Source: an uncultured Streptococcus sp.
GTDB taxonomy: Bacteria; Bacillota; Bacilli; Lactobacillales; Streptococcaceae
Reading direction: 5' to 3'
DNA length: 64,000 nucleotides
NCBI GenBank assembly: GCA_934229725.1
Contig: CAKQDX010000012.1
Span: forward strand, 3,675-67,674
Numbering within the stretch: the stretch's first letter is position 1; the number at the start of each line of letters is the position of its first letter. Below the pieces are notes generated by a model. That model had not been told where the DNA came from, made no database searches, and worked only from the letters and a program-made list of their open reading frames with translations. Position numbers and translations under genes: made by a program. Shown here piece by piece: positions 32,624 to 42,619 of the stretch.

Positions 32624-33016
32624 TCATTGTTGTGGATTATTGAACTGGTTGAAAGGAAATTCTACTTTTGTAGGTTGACAAAACAAAACCAACAGAACGA
32701 TATCGCCTATAACAGGCGCATAGCGTAAGAAAATCAATGCCCAGTGAAAACCGGCATCACGTAAGCGACGCACCTGAAGGGCAATAGATGGAATATAGTT
32801 AGCAAAACAATATAGCATTGCAAACCCATACAGTAAGTTGAGAATAAGATGATAACGACTACCTGGACTATCAAATACAATGGCAACTATAACCACGGTA
32901 AATAAAATGATAGTTACAATCGTATTCGCTAAAACTGCCAACCAATAATCTGAGCGAGTTGAACGTCCTGTAAAATCGACATAGCCCATCCAATACTTTT
33001 TATAAGCTTTAAACAT
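32624..33016 (-). CDS. DUF805 membrane protein, second copy
   Basis: A 130-residue DUF805 protein, tandem paralogue of 32126-32524. It has WMGYVDFTGRSTRSDYW, LQVRRLRDAGFHWALIF and the same end (FCQPTKVEFPFNQFNNPQQ). The first two helices are the most diverged part, which suggests an old duplication. Family function unknown. Confidence 0.87.
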   Translation of the reverse strand: MFKAYKKYWMGYVDFTGRSTRSDYWLAVLANTIVTIILFTVVIVAIVFDSPGSRYHLILNLLYGFAMLYCFANYIPSIALQVRRLRDAGFHWALIFLRYAPVIGDIVLLVLFCQPTKVEFPFNQFNNPQQ

Positions 33017-33082
33017 GGCAAAATCTCCTCATTCTTGATACCACCAGTATATCAGAAGACCTGTCGTCTAGCAAACTAACTT

Positions 33083-33106
33083 AAAAAAGCTCCTTCATGG
33101 AGCTTG
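33083..33106 (-). terminator. Terminator of the proBA operon
   Basis: AAGCTCC pairs with GGAGCTT on the minus strand, then TTTTAA, five bases after the proA stop. Confidence 0.8.
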
Positions 33107-33111
33107 ATGGT

Positions 33112-34362
33112 TTATTCTCTAATTTGTCCTTGTCCGTTAATATAGAACTTGGTTGAGGTTAAGGCCTCAAGTCCCATTGGACCACGGGCGTGCATTTTTT
33201 GGGTTGAGATTCCGATTTCTGCACCCAGTCCAAAGACGAAGCCGTCTGTGAAGCGGGTTGAGGCATTGACATAGACAGCTGCAGCGTCTACGTCGTCTTG
33301 GAATTGCTCAGCACGACTAATATCCTGAGTCACGATAGCTTCTGAATGCGATGTCGTGTAGGTATTAATCCAACCAATAGCCTCGTCAAGGCTGTCTACC
33401 ACTTTAACAGACATCGTATAGTCCAAAAACTCGGTCGCAAAGTCTTCTGGTAGGGCTGGAACAGCTTTGTCCATCACTTTCAAGGCACGCTCATCTGCAC
33501 GAAATTCAACAGCATGAATTTTAGAAATAGCCTTTTCCAATTGAGGTAGGAAGTCTTCCGCAATATCAGCATGAACGACCAGCGATTCTGCAGCGTTACA
33601 AACGCTTGGTCGCTGCGTTTTGGCATTGATGACAATCTGTGTCGCCATATCCAAATTAGCATATTTATCCACATAAATATGACAGTTACCGACACCTGTT
33701 TCAATGACTGGAACCTTGGCTTTTTCTTTAACCGTTTGGATGAGACGGGCCCCACCTCTAGGGATGAGCAAGTCTACGTACTCAGTCGCCACCATGAGTT
33801 CTTCTGCTACTTCGTGAGAGGTATCTTCAACTAACTGAACGGCATCTGCTGGAATTCCTGCAGTTTCCAAGGCCTTACGGGCTACTGTAACTAGAGCCTT
33901 ATTCGAATTAATGGCATCACGTCCCCCACGGAGAATGATGGCATTATTGGTCTTGAAGGCTAAGCTAAAAGCATCAATTGAGACATTGGGACGGCTTTCA
34001 AAAATCATGGCGATAACTCCCATAGGGACACGCTTTTGAACGATTTTAAGGCCATCGAGATTCGTATAGCCACGCACCACTTGACCGATAGGATCTTGGA
34101 GGTCTGCGACCTGACAGACACCTTCCGCTATCCCTGCAATACGATCTTCCGTTAGGAGCAAGCGGTCTTGCATGATTTCGGAGATGCCATTTTCTTTGGC
34201 ATTGGCCATATCCTTAGCATTTTCAGTGATAATATAGGCACTTTCGGCTACTAGAGCTTTAGCTACCTGGTTTAAAAGGTCGTTTTTGGCTGCTGTTGAT
34301 AATTTAGCGATCTGACGACCTGCTACTTTGGCCTGTTGGCCAAGTGTATCGATATATGTCAT
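33112..34362 (-). CDS. proA: Gamma-glutamyl phosphate reductase
   Basis: A 416-residue enzyme that reduces gamma-glutamyl phosphate with NADPH to glutamate-5-semialdehyde, the second step of proline synthesis. Aldehyde-dehydrogenase fold; the catalytic cysteine lies in AKTQRPSVCNAAESL and the nucleotide-binding part contains ILRGGRDAINSN. The ATG at 34362 (MTYIDTLG) has AGGAGGACTAAG before it; the longer frame runs into proB. It follows proB with one base between the genes, and ends at a terminator. Confidence 0.97.
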   Translation of the reverse strand: MTYIDTLGQQAKVAGRQIAKLSTAAKNDLLNQVAKALVAESAYIITENAKDMANAKENGISEIMQDRLLLTEDRIAGIAEGVCQVADLQDPIGQVVRGYTNLDGLKIVQKRVPMGVIAMIFESRPNVSIDAFSLAFKTNNAIILRGGRDAINSNKALVTVARKALETAGIPADAVQLVEDTSHEVAEELMVATEYVDLLIPRGGARLIQTVKEKAKVPVIETGVGNCHIYVDKYANLDMATQIVINAKTQRPSVCNAAESLVVHADIAEDFLPQLEKAISKIHAVEFRADERALKVMDKAVPALPEDFATEFLDYTMSVKVVDSLDEAIGWINTYTTSHSEAIVTQDISRAEQFQDDVDAAAVYVNASTRFTDGFVFGLGAEIGISTQKMHARGPMGLEALTSTKFYINGQGQIRE

Positions 34363-34363
34363 C

Positions 34364-35167
34364 TTAGTCCTCCTGTTTAAAGAGTGTACCGATTTTAGCT
34401 CCTTCGAGGACACGAAGGATGTCACGTGGATTTTCACCATTCATCAAAACCATTTGGCTATGATTCTCAAAAACCATCTGGGCAGACTTAATCTTACTCA
34501 TCATACCACCCGTACCAAATTTACTACCGGCACCACCAGCCGAGGCCAGAATTTCCTCTGTAATCTCTGGTACATAGCTACGAAGGGTTGCATCCTCATA
34601 GATATTAGGGTTCTTATCAAAAAGCCCATCAATATCTGACAACATAATCAGAAGGTCTGCACCTACAATCTTAGCTACGATAGCTGACAAGCGGTCATTG
34701 TCGCCAAACTTAGTCGCATGATCCATCTCATCTACGCTGACAGCGTCATTTTCATTCACGACTGGAACCACTCCCAGTTCAAAAAGACTGTCAAAAGCGT
34801 TGATAGCATTAGAGAGACTCTCAGGATACTCAACCACATCTCGAGTTAAAAGGAGCTGAGAAACCTTAGTCTGGTAATGTGCAAAGACCTGAGAGTAGAG
34901 GCTCATCATGGCAACCTGTCCAACACTTGAGACGGCTTGTTGCTTGCCAACTTCTACCGGTCGCTTATCAAGGTCCAGGACATTAAGACCAAAGCCCATA
35001 GCACCAGAAGATACCAAGACGACTTCAATCCCCTTATTATGCAGGCTGGAAATCACAAAAGCCAGTTGATCGATTTTTTCAAGATTAATTTTTCCTGATG
35101 GCAAAACCAGAGAGCTAGTCCCGATTTTGATAACCAGGCGTTTTACTGAGTCAAAATTTCGTTTCAT
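34364..35167 (-). CDS. proB: Glutamate 5-kinase
   Basis: A 267-residue enzyme that phosphorylates glutamate as the first step of proline synthesis. N-terminal KRLVIKIGTSSLV, the glutamate-binding VSSGAMGFGLN, and the ATP-binding KFGTGGMMSKIKSA are all visible. It lacks the C-terminal PUA domain found in enterobacterial ProB (about 367 residues), which is normal in streptococci. Forms an operon with proA. Confidence 0.97.
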   Translation of the reverse strand: MKRNFDSVKRLVIKIGTSSLVLPSGKINLEKIDQLAFVISSLHNKGIEVVLVSSGAMGFGLNVLDLDKRPVEVGKQQAVSSVGQVAMMSLYSQVFAHYQTKVSQLLLTRDVVEYPESLSNAINAFDSLFELGVVPVVNENDAVSVDEMDHATKFGDNDRLSAIVAKIVGADLLIMLSDIDGLFDKNPNIYEDATLRSYVPEITEEILASAGGAGSKFGTGGMMSKIKSAQMVFENHSQMVLMNGENPRDILRVLEGAKIGTLFKQED

Positions 35168-35240
35168 ATTTATGATTATACACTAAATTCAGGCATTTTA
35201 ACACAAATAATGCATAAGTTTTCATATAAGGAATTGGCTT

Positions 35241-35273
35241 AAAAAGAGTCCCTCCTATTTGGAGAAACTCTTT
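35241..35273 (-). terminator. Terminator of the ABC transporter genes 36878-35286
   Basis: Minus strand AAAGAGTTTCTCC pairs with GAGGGACTCTTT and runs into TTAAGCC with a short T tract. Confidence 0.65.
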
Positions 35274-35285
35274 AAACAATTTGGT

Positions 35286-36875
35286 CTAAGCAAAAAACAT
35301 GGCTCTAATGCGTTTCCAACGCTTGCGATCTCCAAAAAGGTAAACCATTAGGACAATTAAAGTTAGAATCACGGCTGTTATCGCATTAACGGCAAAGGCT
35401 ATCCAAACCTTGCTGACAAAGAAGACAATACCTCCTAGCAAGGCAGCAACGATGAGAGTGAAAATGAAAATTCCCACAAAAAGCCACTGTCCACCACCTC
35501 GATTAAAGAGTTGGGTGACTTCCTGCCAATTCAATTCCAACAGTTTAAGGTCCCTCTCGAAGAAATAGCCTCCTAGCAGATAGGTCGAGACAAGGAATCC
35601 AAGGATGAAACTAAGGACTAAAACGGGATGAAGTTGAGCAAGGAAAAGCAAGCCAAGTCCTCCTAACAAGAGGGAAATACCAACTTGCAAGCTATAAAAT
35701 AGCCAAAACTTCTGACGAAGGTAGTCACCCGTATTGATTGGCAAACTACGAATAAAATCAAAGTTTGTCCCCTCCAAGGAAGTCGCCACCCCTAGAAAAC
35801 TGGTTGGTTGTGCTGAAAAGAAGCCAAAGGCCATCCCGATTAAAAGCAGGAGTCCAAAATAATCCGGTCCTAAATCTTTCAAAAAGACTGCTCCACCACC
35901 CATCATAACCATATATAAGATTGGCACCATGTAGGTATTAATAATAAGGGTTGGATTTCCCAAGGTAGATAAATGGTGACGAACCAGGACCTGCCGCTGG
36001 CTACGAGTCATAGCCTTGGCCTTTACCTTACTAGCTTTTTGACTATAGAGGGCCTCGTGGAAATAGCGAGGCATTCTGACCTTATAAAACCAATAGGCTA
36101 AGAGGAGCACCAAGGCAAGAGGAAGGTAAAGATTTAGGAGGGCCTCCATAGACAGCGGGGCAGTTACGAGATCATAGTAGCCTCGCAAGTAAGGGAATAA
36201 AGGAAAATCGGCATGTCCAGCACCCTTAATATAACCATTTATAAAACTAACCAACATAATAGGCAGCATGAGTAATAGGGTTGATAGGGTCATCAGGATA
36301 GTCGAATAGAGCTTTTGACGAGAGCTACGAACAATCAAAGTCCCAATGCTGTTGGCGAGAAGGACTGACAGAACGAGATTGACAAAAAGACAAAGGACAA
36401 AGGCAAATAGCCCTACAAGTATCCCCAGTGGACCAATAAATTGCCAGTAAGCTAAGATGAGCAAGCTAAGAAGTGGAACCATAAAAGTCATCCCAGTCAT
36501 AAAACCTGATAAGGTCTTAGCTAAAAAGACTTCCGACGGTTTCAAAGGTAAAGGCAGATAGACCTTGCTATCCTTACTGTCATAAAAGGTGCTATAGAGG
36601 GCTGTGAAAGTCTGAACTAGACCCATAACCGTAAAGGTCAAAAGATACAAGGTTAAGACACCAGGGTTGGCCTTGTAATTGACACCGATAAAAAGGTAGC
36701 TATAGAGCACCGTAAAAAGAATTAAAATCAAGAGTTGCTGCCTGAGCATGGCATTTACAATGGAGAAATTAGCTTTTTTCTTTTTCTCCTGACGTTTCTG
36801 AAGACTAGTGACAGCTTGAGGATTCGCATAGAGGAGATTGATTTTGAAAAGCTCCCAAACGTGGTTCCAGTTCAT
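35286..36875 (-). CDS. ABC-2 type transporter permease
   Basis: A 529-residue membrane protein with about twelve hydrophobic segments. The N-terminal cytoplasmic stretch (LQKRQEKKKKANF) is basic. It is preceded two bases upstream by its ATPase gene. The layout of one ATPase and one large permease without a binding protein indicates an exporter. Large permeases of this size occur with lantibiotic- or toxin-type efflux ABC-2 systems and in EcsB-like proteins, but I cannot decide among them. Confidence 0.78.
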   Translation of the reverse strand: MNWNHVWELFKINLLYANPQAVTSLQKRQEKKKKANFSIVNAMLRQQLLILILFTVLYSYLFIGVNYKANPGVLTLYLLTFTVMGLVQTFTALYSTFYDSKDSKVYLPLPLKPSEVFLAKTLSGFMTGMTFMVPLLSLLILAYWQFIGPLGILVGLFAFVLCLFVNLVLSVLLANSIGTLIVRSSRQKLYSTILMTLSTLLLMLPIMLVSFINGYIKGAGHADFPLFPYLRGYYDLVTAPLSMEALLNLYLPLALVLLLAYWFYKVRMPRYFHEALYSQKASKVKAKAMTRSQRQVLVRHHLSTLGNPTLIINTYMVPILYMVMMGGGAVFLKDLGPDYFGLLLLIGMAFGFFSAQPTSFLGVATSLEGTNFDFIRSLPINTGDYLRQKFWLFYSLQVGISLLLGGLGLLFLAQLHPVLVLSFILGFLVSTYLLGGYFFERDLKLLELNWQEVTQLFNRGGGQWLFVGIFIFTLIVAALLGGIVFFVSKVWIAFAVNAITAVILTLIVLMVYLFGDRKRWKRIRAMFFA

Positions 36876-36877
36876 GA

Positions 36878-37609
36878 CTACACCTCCTCGACCTTGCGTC
36901 CAACCATTTCTAGATAGATGGATTCTAAATCCTTGTCAGGGTACTGAGCTTTCAGCTCAGCTAAGGAACCTTGGAAGATGAGTTTTCCTTTCTTCAAAAT
37001 ACCAATGCGCTCACAGAGTTGCTCAGCTACACTCAGGACATGGGTTGAGAAAAGGACGCTATTTCCCTCCTTGGCATGATGACGCATGGCTTCTTTCAAA
37101 TCATAGGATGCCTGTGGGTCCAAACCTGTCAGAGGCTCATCCAAAACCCAAATCTGTGGATTAACCAAAAGAGCACCGATAACAACAACCTTCTGACGCA
37201 TACCGTGTGAGAAGGAAGAAATGAGGTTATAGCGATTTTCAGTCAAATCAAAGGTCGTCATGAGGGCTGTTAAACGTTCCTCAACCTGACTAGCTTCCAA
37301 ATCATAGATACGTGTCAAAAAATACCAGTAGTCATTGGCAGTCAAATTCAAAAATAAATCTGGTGAATCTGGCACATAAGCGATTTTTTTCTTAATAGCA
37401 TCTCGGTGCTGACTAAGAGCCATATCGTCAACATAAACCTCTCCGTAGCTGGCCTCAATGATAGATGTCAAAATAGAAATGGTCGTGGTCTTACCAGCAC
37501 CATTGTGGCCAATCAAGCCAAAAATTTCCCCATCACGAATCTCTAGATTAAGGTCTGAGAGGGCATCCTTATCCTCATAACGCTTAGTCACATGTTCAAA
37601 TCGAATCAT
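36878..37609 (-). CDS. ABC transporter ATP-binding protein
   Basis: A 243-residue ATPase partner of the permease at 35286. Walker A GHNGAGKTT, signature-region FSHGMRQKV (SHGMRQ replaces LSGGQ, common in the drug-export DrrA-type branch), Walker B IWVLDEPLTGLDPQ, and switch histidine in FSTHVLS. Cytoplasmic. AAGGATAAAAG precedes the ATG. Substrate unknown. Confidence 0.88.
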   Translation of the reverse strand: MIRFEHVTKRYEDKDALSDLNLEIRDGEIFGLIGHNGAGKTTTISILTSIIEASYGEVYVDDMALSQHRDAIKKKIAYVPDSPDLFLNLTANDYWYFLTRIYDLEASQVEERLTALMTTFDLTENRYNLISSFSHGMRQKVVVIGALLVNPQIWVLDEPLTGLDPQASYDLKEAMRHHAKEGNSVLFSTHVLSVAEQLCERIGILKKGKLIFQGSLAELKAQYPDKDLESIYLEMVGRKVEEV

Positions 37610-37884
37610 CTTTTATCCTTTCTTGAGCACTTATTTAATCATAATGCCATTTTGTTGCTTTTTATTAGGGTTAAAATTAGATTTATAAGATTATTTTTCA
37701 TAAATAATAACTTAAAAACCGCTAAATAAAAGATTGGATAGCGTTTTCTACTAATCTCTCATTTATTGTATCATTTCAAAGGTACAATTTCAAGAAAGTC
37801 TTTGATATTACTTCCTGTTTTTGCATTCATCCTTTGATAATGATAGACTTATGGTATTTAGTATCAAGAGGGGGTAAAGCACTA

Positions 37885-38616
37885 ATGCCAACTGGAATTA
37901 TCATCAATTCGCTATCAATTATATTAGGAGGAATCGCTGGAGGGCTCTTCGGCGACTATCTCAGAGAAGACTTCAAGGAAAACCTTAATCTCATCTTCGG
38001 TCTAGCCTCTATGGTTATGGGGATTAGTGCTATTATGAATATGGTTAACATGCCTGCCGTTATCTTTGCGGTAGTTATCGGTACTATTATTGGACTGGCC
38101 CTAAAGTTCGGAAACCTCATCAACAAGGGAGCTGGGCTTATGGAAAAAGGCTTGTCCAAAATTACGCCAAGTAAGCAAACCGGACTGGCTCACGATGAGT
38201 TTTATGCGCAACTCTTGACAGTAATCGTCCTCTTTTGTGCAAGTGGGACAGGGATTTATGGGAGCCTTGAGTCTGGAATGACAGGTGATGCCTCTATCTT
38301 GATTTCCAAGTCTATCCTAGATTTCTTTACAGCTATGATATTCTCTTGTAGTCTGGGTTATATCGTTTCCATGATTGCCATTCCACAATTTATCATTTTT
38401 TTCCTCCTCTTTGTGAGTGCTGGTTTCATTCTTCCTTTGACGACAAAGGCCATGATTGGAGATTTTAAAGCTTGTGGGGGCTTCCTTATGATTGCGACTG
38501 GTTTTCGTATTATGAAACTGCGTCAATTTCCAACCGCCGATATGATTCCAGCCATGATACTGGTCATGCCGATTTCCTGGGCCTGGGTCAATGGGGTTCT
38601 GCCTTTGATTAGTTGA
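37885..38616 (+). CDS. DUF554 membrane protein
   Basis: A 243-residue membrane protein of the DUF554 (YdfK-like) family: seven to eight hydrophobic segments, N-terminal MPTGIIINSLSIILGGIAGG and the ASGTGIYGSLESGM segment that mark the family. The frame is open from 37834, but AGAGGGGG (37868-37874) lies 10 bases before the ATG at 37885, so that start is preferred. Proposed in other bacteria to be a transporter-like protein; no firm function. Upstream 37610-37884 shows AT-rich sequence without a clear consensus promoter. Confidence 0.85.
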   Translation: MPTGIIINSLSIILGGIAGGLFGDYLREDFKENLNLIFGLASMVMGISAIMNMVNMPAVIFAVVIGTIIGLALKFGNLINKGAGLMEKGLSKITPSKQTGLAHDEFYAQLLTVIVLFCASGTGIYGSLESGMTGDASILISKSILDFFTAMIFSCSLGYIVSMIAIPQFIIFFLLFVSAGFILPLTTKAMIGDFKACGGFLMIATGFRIMKLRQFPTADMIPAMILVMPISWAWVNGVLPLIS

Positions 38617-38636
38617 TGTTACAATTAAAATGAACA

Positions 38637-38667
38637 AGAACCGTCAGTCTCGTGCCGGCGGTTTTTG
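38637..38667 (+). terminator. Terminator of the DUF554 gene
   Basis: GAACCGTC pairs with GGCGGTT (one mismatch) and continues TTTTTGTCTG. Confidence 0.6.
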
Positions 38668-38746
38668 TCTGTATTTCCTGTCGTTATGGAGTTCATCTAT
38701 TAAAAACTAGTAACACTTATGATGTTTATTTCTAATTTTTCTAACC

Positions 38747-38776
38747 TTGTTTAGATTAAGATGAGTTTGTTATAAT
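38747..38776 (+). promoter_or_regulatory. Strong promoter of the intergenic small RNA
   Basis: TTGTTT (38747-38752), 18 bp, TATAAT (38771-38776) with the extended TG at 38768-38769. The expected start is about 38783. No open reading frame with a ribosome binding site follows. Confidence 0.65.
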
Positions 38777-38782
38777 AGCCTT

Positions 38783-38907
38783 CGTAGGCCTACGAGACCT
38801 ACAAAATACTTTTTTTCATAACTGTTTCCATCCTCTAATATTTTAATGAACTTACAATACTGATGGAAATTTATCGGAAAGACTGGTGGAAACACCGGTC
38901 TTTTTTT
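38783..38907 (+). ncRNA. Candidate structured small RNA between DUF554 gene and rexA
   Basis: About 125 bases between a good promoter and a good terminator, with no credible coding frame. Structure elements: the perfect palindrome TCGTAGGCCTACGA at 38782-38795 near the 5' end; a long-range stem of TTTCCATC (38825-38832) with GATGGAAA (38862-38869); and the terminator AAAGACTGGTG / CACCGGTCTTT plus T7 (38878-38907). The CiaR-type TTTAAG repeats expected for csRNAs are absent. It is convergent with rexA, whose own terminator starts 17 bases beyond, so it is not an antisense leader. I know no family for it. Confidence 0.55.
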
Positions 38908-38923
38908 ACTTGGTTTGGGAGAC

Positions 38924-38955
38924 AAAAACCATTCTCTCACTATGAAAGAATGGTT
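38924..38955 (-). terminator. Terminator of rexBA
   Basis: Minus strand AACCATTCTTTC pairs with GAGAGAATGGTT and is followed by TTTGTC. It begins 10 bases after the rexA stop codon. Confidence 0.8.
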
Positions 38956-38965
38956 ATGCGATAAC

Positions 38966-41900
38966 TTATACTTCTACGACTTCCAAGTCTTTTCCACCGA
39001 GGAGAATGAGGTACTTGTCGACCTTGTCCACCTGGTAAGCTTGACTGAGAGCCTTGGCATAGAGGCTCATTTGGCCTGTGTAGCGCTCTTTAATCTCACT
39101 TGGGTGAGTGAAGCGGTCCGTCTTGTAATCAAAGAGGACAATTCGATTTCCAAGAAGGAGGTAGCCATCGATGATACCACGAACGACGAAGTTTTCTTTA
39201 CTAGCTGGGTCTTCTGCCAACATGGCAAACGGTGCTTCACGACGTAGTTTATCTCTATTAGCTAGAATGAGTTTTCCAAGTTCGGTATCAAAGAAACCTA
39301 AGAGCTTTTCTAATTGCACACGTGCCTTGACCTGCTCATCAGCAGATACTCGCCCAAGAGCTTGAGTCAAGTCCTGGAGGGTCACAGTATCAGAAAGAAT
39401 CAAGCGTTGCATGAGTTCATGGGTAGCAGAACCAATCGCAGCTCCTGTAACTTTCCTTTTTTGGCCAAAGTCTGGAAGCTCAAAAGTAGTGGCTGTTTCA
39501 AGAGGTTGGACTTCCTCTTTCTTATCCATGATATCTACACCCTCTGTATCCATAACTGGTTCGTAGAAAGTCTTCAGCTGGCTTGGAGTGCGCACCGATG
39601 GTAGGTCAATTGCTGATGCATAGAGCTGGTTGAGTTTTTCAACGCTTTCTAAGACCGTCAGGGCACGCTTAATGTCTTTCGTCTGGCGATTGTTAGAGAG
39701 ATCATCAGCATTTACTGCTGCTTGAACTTCAACCTGTCCAATAGCTTCTGGTGTCAAGTCCTCAGCCTCAACGAAGCGAACAGTAAACTTGAGGTCCTTT
39801 CTCATAAAAGCAGTGTCCAGTGCCATAATCCAGTCCTGATAAGTAGATAGTTGGTCTCTCAGAACTAGGGGTAGGCGATTATTTTCGACATCCGTACCAT
39901 ATTGCTGGGTTAATTTTTCCTTACTGCCCTTACCAACCAGGTAGAGTTTTTTCTCTGCACGGGTCATTGCAACATAGAGCAGACGCATCTCTTCTGAAAT
40001 ACTTGCTCGGCGCTCTTCCTTACGATTTTCCTGGAAAGTCAAGGTTTCAAGAACAACATTTAACTTAGGCAAATTGGTATTTATCTGGTCTTTGAGGTCA
40101 GCTAGATACTTAATACCAATCCCTTTTTCACGGTTGATGATGTACTTACCACTCAGGCCATCCTTGCTGTGCCCAATGAACTTGCGATTCATCTGCAAGA
40201 CAAAGACATACTTAAACTCCAGTCCCTTAGCCTTGTGAATGGTCATGAGGCTAACGGCATTTTTGGGAACCAAGTCTGTCACTTCCTCTAGGTCGTTACC
40301 GCTAGAAATGATCTTGTCAATCATACCGATAAAACGAGAAAGTCCCTTAAACCCTGTCTTTTCATAGGAATTAGCACGCAAGGCAAGGGCGTAGAGGTTA
40401 GCCTGACGTTGCTCGGCTCGTGGAAGACTACCAACATAGTCGTAATAGAAACGGTCGTTGTAAATCTTCCAAATGAGGTCATAGAGCGAATGCCATTTAC
40501 TGTAGTCACGCCAATCTGCCAATGTCTCTGTGAAAAGAGTCAACTTGGCATCAAGTCCTTTCGTCACGACCTCCGGATGAAGACCTGATTTCGTATGGGC
40601 TGCAAGAAGCTTGTCATAGAATTGCCCCTCATCAGCCTGGATAGCGATACGAGCCAGGTCATCCTCATTGAAATGAAACATTGGTGAACGAAGGAGGGCA
40701 ACCAAGGCATAGTCGTTAAGAGGATTATTGATAGCACGAAGGGTGTCCAACATAATCATGACTTCTAGTGACTCAAGATAACTTGACTTGTACTCGTCAG
40801 GAACCAAGGGAATTCCGTTCTCCTCAAAGCTCGCCATCAAGTCCAGATAAGTGTTACGAGTTGGTGCTAGGAGGGTAATGTCCTCAAAACGGACTCCCTG
40901 CTCGTGAAGTTTAATGATTTCTTTGATAACCAAAGAAATCTCACCACTGCTGATAGGTTGATCAGGACCTTCCTCGTCAGGATTTGCACCGGTTTCATCA
41001 CTATTGTAAATCAGAACCTCAGTCTCATTTTCAGGATGAGGCTCTTTTTGCTTCTCGCTACCCGCTACCAACATATGTGTCTTGTCATAAAGGATATCCC
41101 CGATTTCCTGGTCCATGAGGTGGCTGAAAACACCATTGGTCGCATCAAGAACTTCAGATTGGCTACGGAAGTTCTCTTTAAGGAGAATCAGCTTACCAGC
41201 ATCTGGATTGTCAAGGAAGAGCTGAAACTTGCCATTAAAAATCTGAGGGTCTGCCTGACGGAAACGATAGATGGATTGCTTAATATCTCCCACCATGAAT
41301 CGGTTGTGACCGTTAGAGAGGAGCTCCAACATGCGCTCTTGGGTATGGCTATTATCCTGATACTCATCCACCATCACTTCATGGTAACGGTCACGGTAGC
41401 TGGCTGCCACCTCAGGATTTTCCTCCAAAATACGGATGGCAAAGTGGGCGATATCTGAGAATTCAAAGGCATTTTCCTGAATCTTGGCCTGTAAATATTG
41501 GTCTGAGAAATCAAGCACAAAGGACTGAAGCAGCTTCAACAGAGGTAGGATGTCATCATTATGCTTGGTCAAAACCTCGAGAACAGTGAGCTGGCTATTA
41601 ACCTCTCGCAACTGGGCCACAAACTCATTTTTGGTCTTGTTATAAGCCTCCTTATAGGCCTTGAGTTCCTCATCTTTGGGACGGGTCATATTGGTTAAAC
41701 CAGTACCTCCTGACAGAGTCAAGACTTGTTTGAGCAAATCCTCTATATCGCTTTGGTCATTGGCCAAGCCCACCTCAAGAAGACTAATGGCATCTGACAC
41801 ATTATTCAGATACTTAGCCTTGGCAAATTCACGCTGAGCAAGGCCTAGATGGTCTCTTAAGAAGGCTAAGAAATCAGCCAACAAGCCATCTTTGAGACCC

Positions 41901-42619
41901 TCTAAAAGCTCTGCTTTAGCTTGTTCTGGGTTAGCTTCTACTTGTCCTTTCAAGAGATTATGACGTAGCCATTTTTCAGGACCTGCAGTAGCCTGAGAAA
42001 AGCTATAGACATCGTAAACTAGCTCACGAAAGGCCTTACTGGTCTTGCCATTTCCAGCGAAATTACGGACCAATTTTTGGAAAAGCTGAGCGTCTTTTCC
42101 TTGCATGTAATCGTTGAAGAGATCAGCATAAACCTCATTTTTCATAAGTGTCTGCTCGGCAGGATCTGTCATGATGCGGAAAATAGGTGACACACCGAGG
42201 AGATAGCCAAACTGATTGACCAATTTCTGAGTAAAGGCATCCATGGTTCCAATGTCAGCCGTCCCAATCTTGACAATCTGGTCTGAAAGAAAGGCACGCT
42301 CTTCATCTGTCTCAACCTGTCCCAACTGCTCTGTCAGACGCTTTTCCAGACGCTCTTTCAACTCACCTGCAGCCTTTACCGTAAAGGTTGAGATAAAAAG
42401 TTGATCAATGCCAACGCCACGTCCAATCATATCAAGGATACGCTCAACCATGACAAAGGTTTTCCCTGATCCAGCCGAAGCTGACACAAGAATATTAGTA
42501 CCATTACTGTAAATGGCCTCAATCTGCTCAGGTGTTAACTTGCGTTCCTTGTCAGAAGCGGCTTCTTGGGCAATGCGTTCCTTAATCTCTGTTGGACTTA
42601 AAAAAGCTTTAGTCAACAT
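38966..42619 (-). CDS. rexA: ATP-dependent helicase/nuclease subunit A (RexA/AddA)
   Basis: A 1217-residue subunit of the RexAB (AddAB) recombination helicase-nuclease that processes double-strand DNA ends up to Chi. N-terminal UvrD-type helicase: Walker A VSASAGSGKTFVM, motif II MVDEYQDNSH, motif III GDIKQSIYRFRQADP. The C-terminal RecB-like nuclease carries VRGIIDGYLL and VLFDYKTDR with catalytic Asp and Lys. Full length. It overlaps rexB by 11 bases on the same strand, implying coupled expression of the heterodimer. Confidence 0.97.
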   Translation of the reverse strand: MLTKAFLSPTEIKERIAQEAASDKERKLTPEQIEAIYSNGTNILVSASAGSGKTFVMVERILDMIGRGVGIDQLFISTFTVKAAGELKERLEKRLTEQLGQVETDEERAFLSDQIVKIGTADIGTMDAFTQKLVNQFGYLLGVSPIFRIMTDPAEQTLMKNEVYADLFNDYMQGKDAQLFQKLVRNFAGNGKTSKAFRELVYDVYSFSQATAGPEKWLRHNLLKGQVEANPEQAKAELLEGLKDGLLADFLAFLRDHLGLAQREFAKAKYLNNVSDAISLLEVGLANDQSDIEDLLKQVLTLSGGTGLTNMTRPKDEELKAYKEAYNKTKNEFVAQLREVNSQLTVLEVLTKHNDDILPLLKLLQSFVLDFSDQYLQAKIQENAFEFSDIAHFAIRILEENPEVAASYRDRYHEVMVDEYQDNSHTQERMLELLSNGHNRFMVGDIKQSIYRFRQADPQIFNGKFQLFLDNPDAGKLILLKENFRSQSEVLDATNGVFSHLMDQEIGDILYDKTHMLVAGSEKQKEPHPENETEVLIYNSDETGANPDEEGPDQPISSGEISLVIKEIIKLHEQGVRFEDITLLAPTRNTYLDLMASFEENGIPLVPDEYKSSYLESLEVMIMLDTLRAINNPLNDYALVALLRSPMFHFNEDDLARIAIQADEGQFYDKLLAAHTKSGLHPEVVTKGLDAKLTLFTETLADWRDYSKWHSLYDLIWKIYNDRFYYDYVGSLPRAEQRQANLYALALRANSYEKTGFKGLSRFIGMIDKIISSGNDLEEVTDLVPKNAVSLMTIHKAKGLEFKYVFVLQMNRKFIGHSKDGLSGKYIINREKGIGIKYLADLKDQINTNLPKLNVVLETLTFQENRKEERRASISEEMRLLYVAMTRAEKKLYLVGKGSKEKLTQQYGTDVENNRLPLVLRDQLSTYQDWIMALDTAFMRKDLKFTVRFVEAEDLTPEAIGQVEVQAAVNADDLSNNRQTKDIKRALTVLESVEKLNQLYASAIDLPSVRTPSQLKTFYEPVMDTEGVDIMDKKEEVQPLETATTFELPDFGQKRKVTGAAIGSATHELMQRLILSDTVTLQDLTQALGRVSADEQVKARVQLEKLLGFFDTELGKLILANRDKLRREAPFAMLAEDPASKENFVVRGIIDGYLLLGNRIVLFDYKTDRFTHPSEIKERYTGQMSLYAKALSQAYQVDKVDKYLILLGGKDLEVVEV

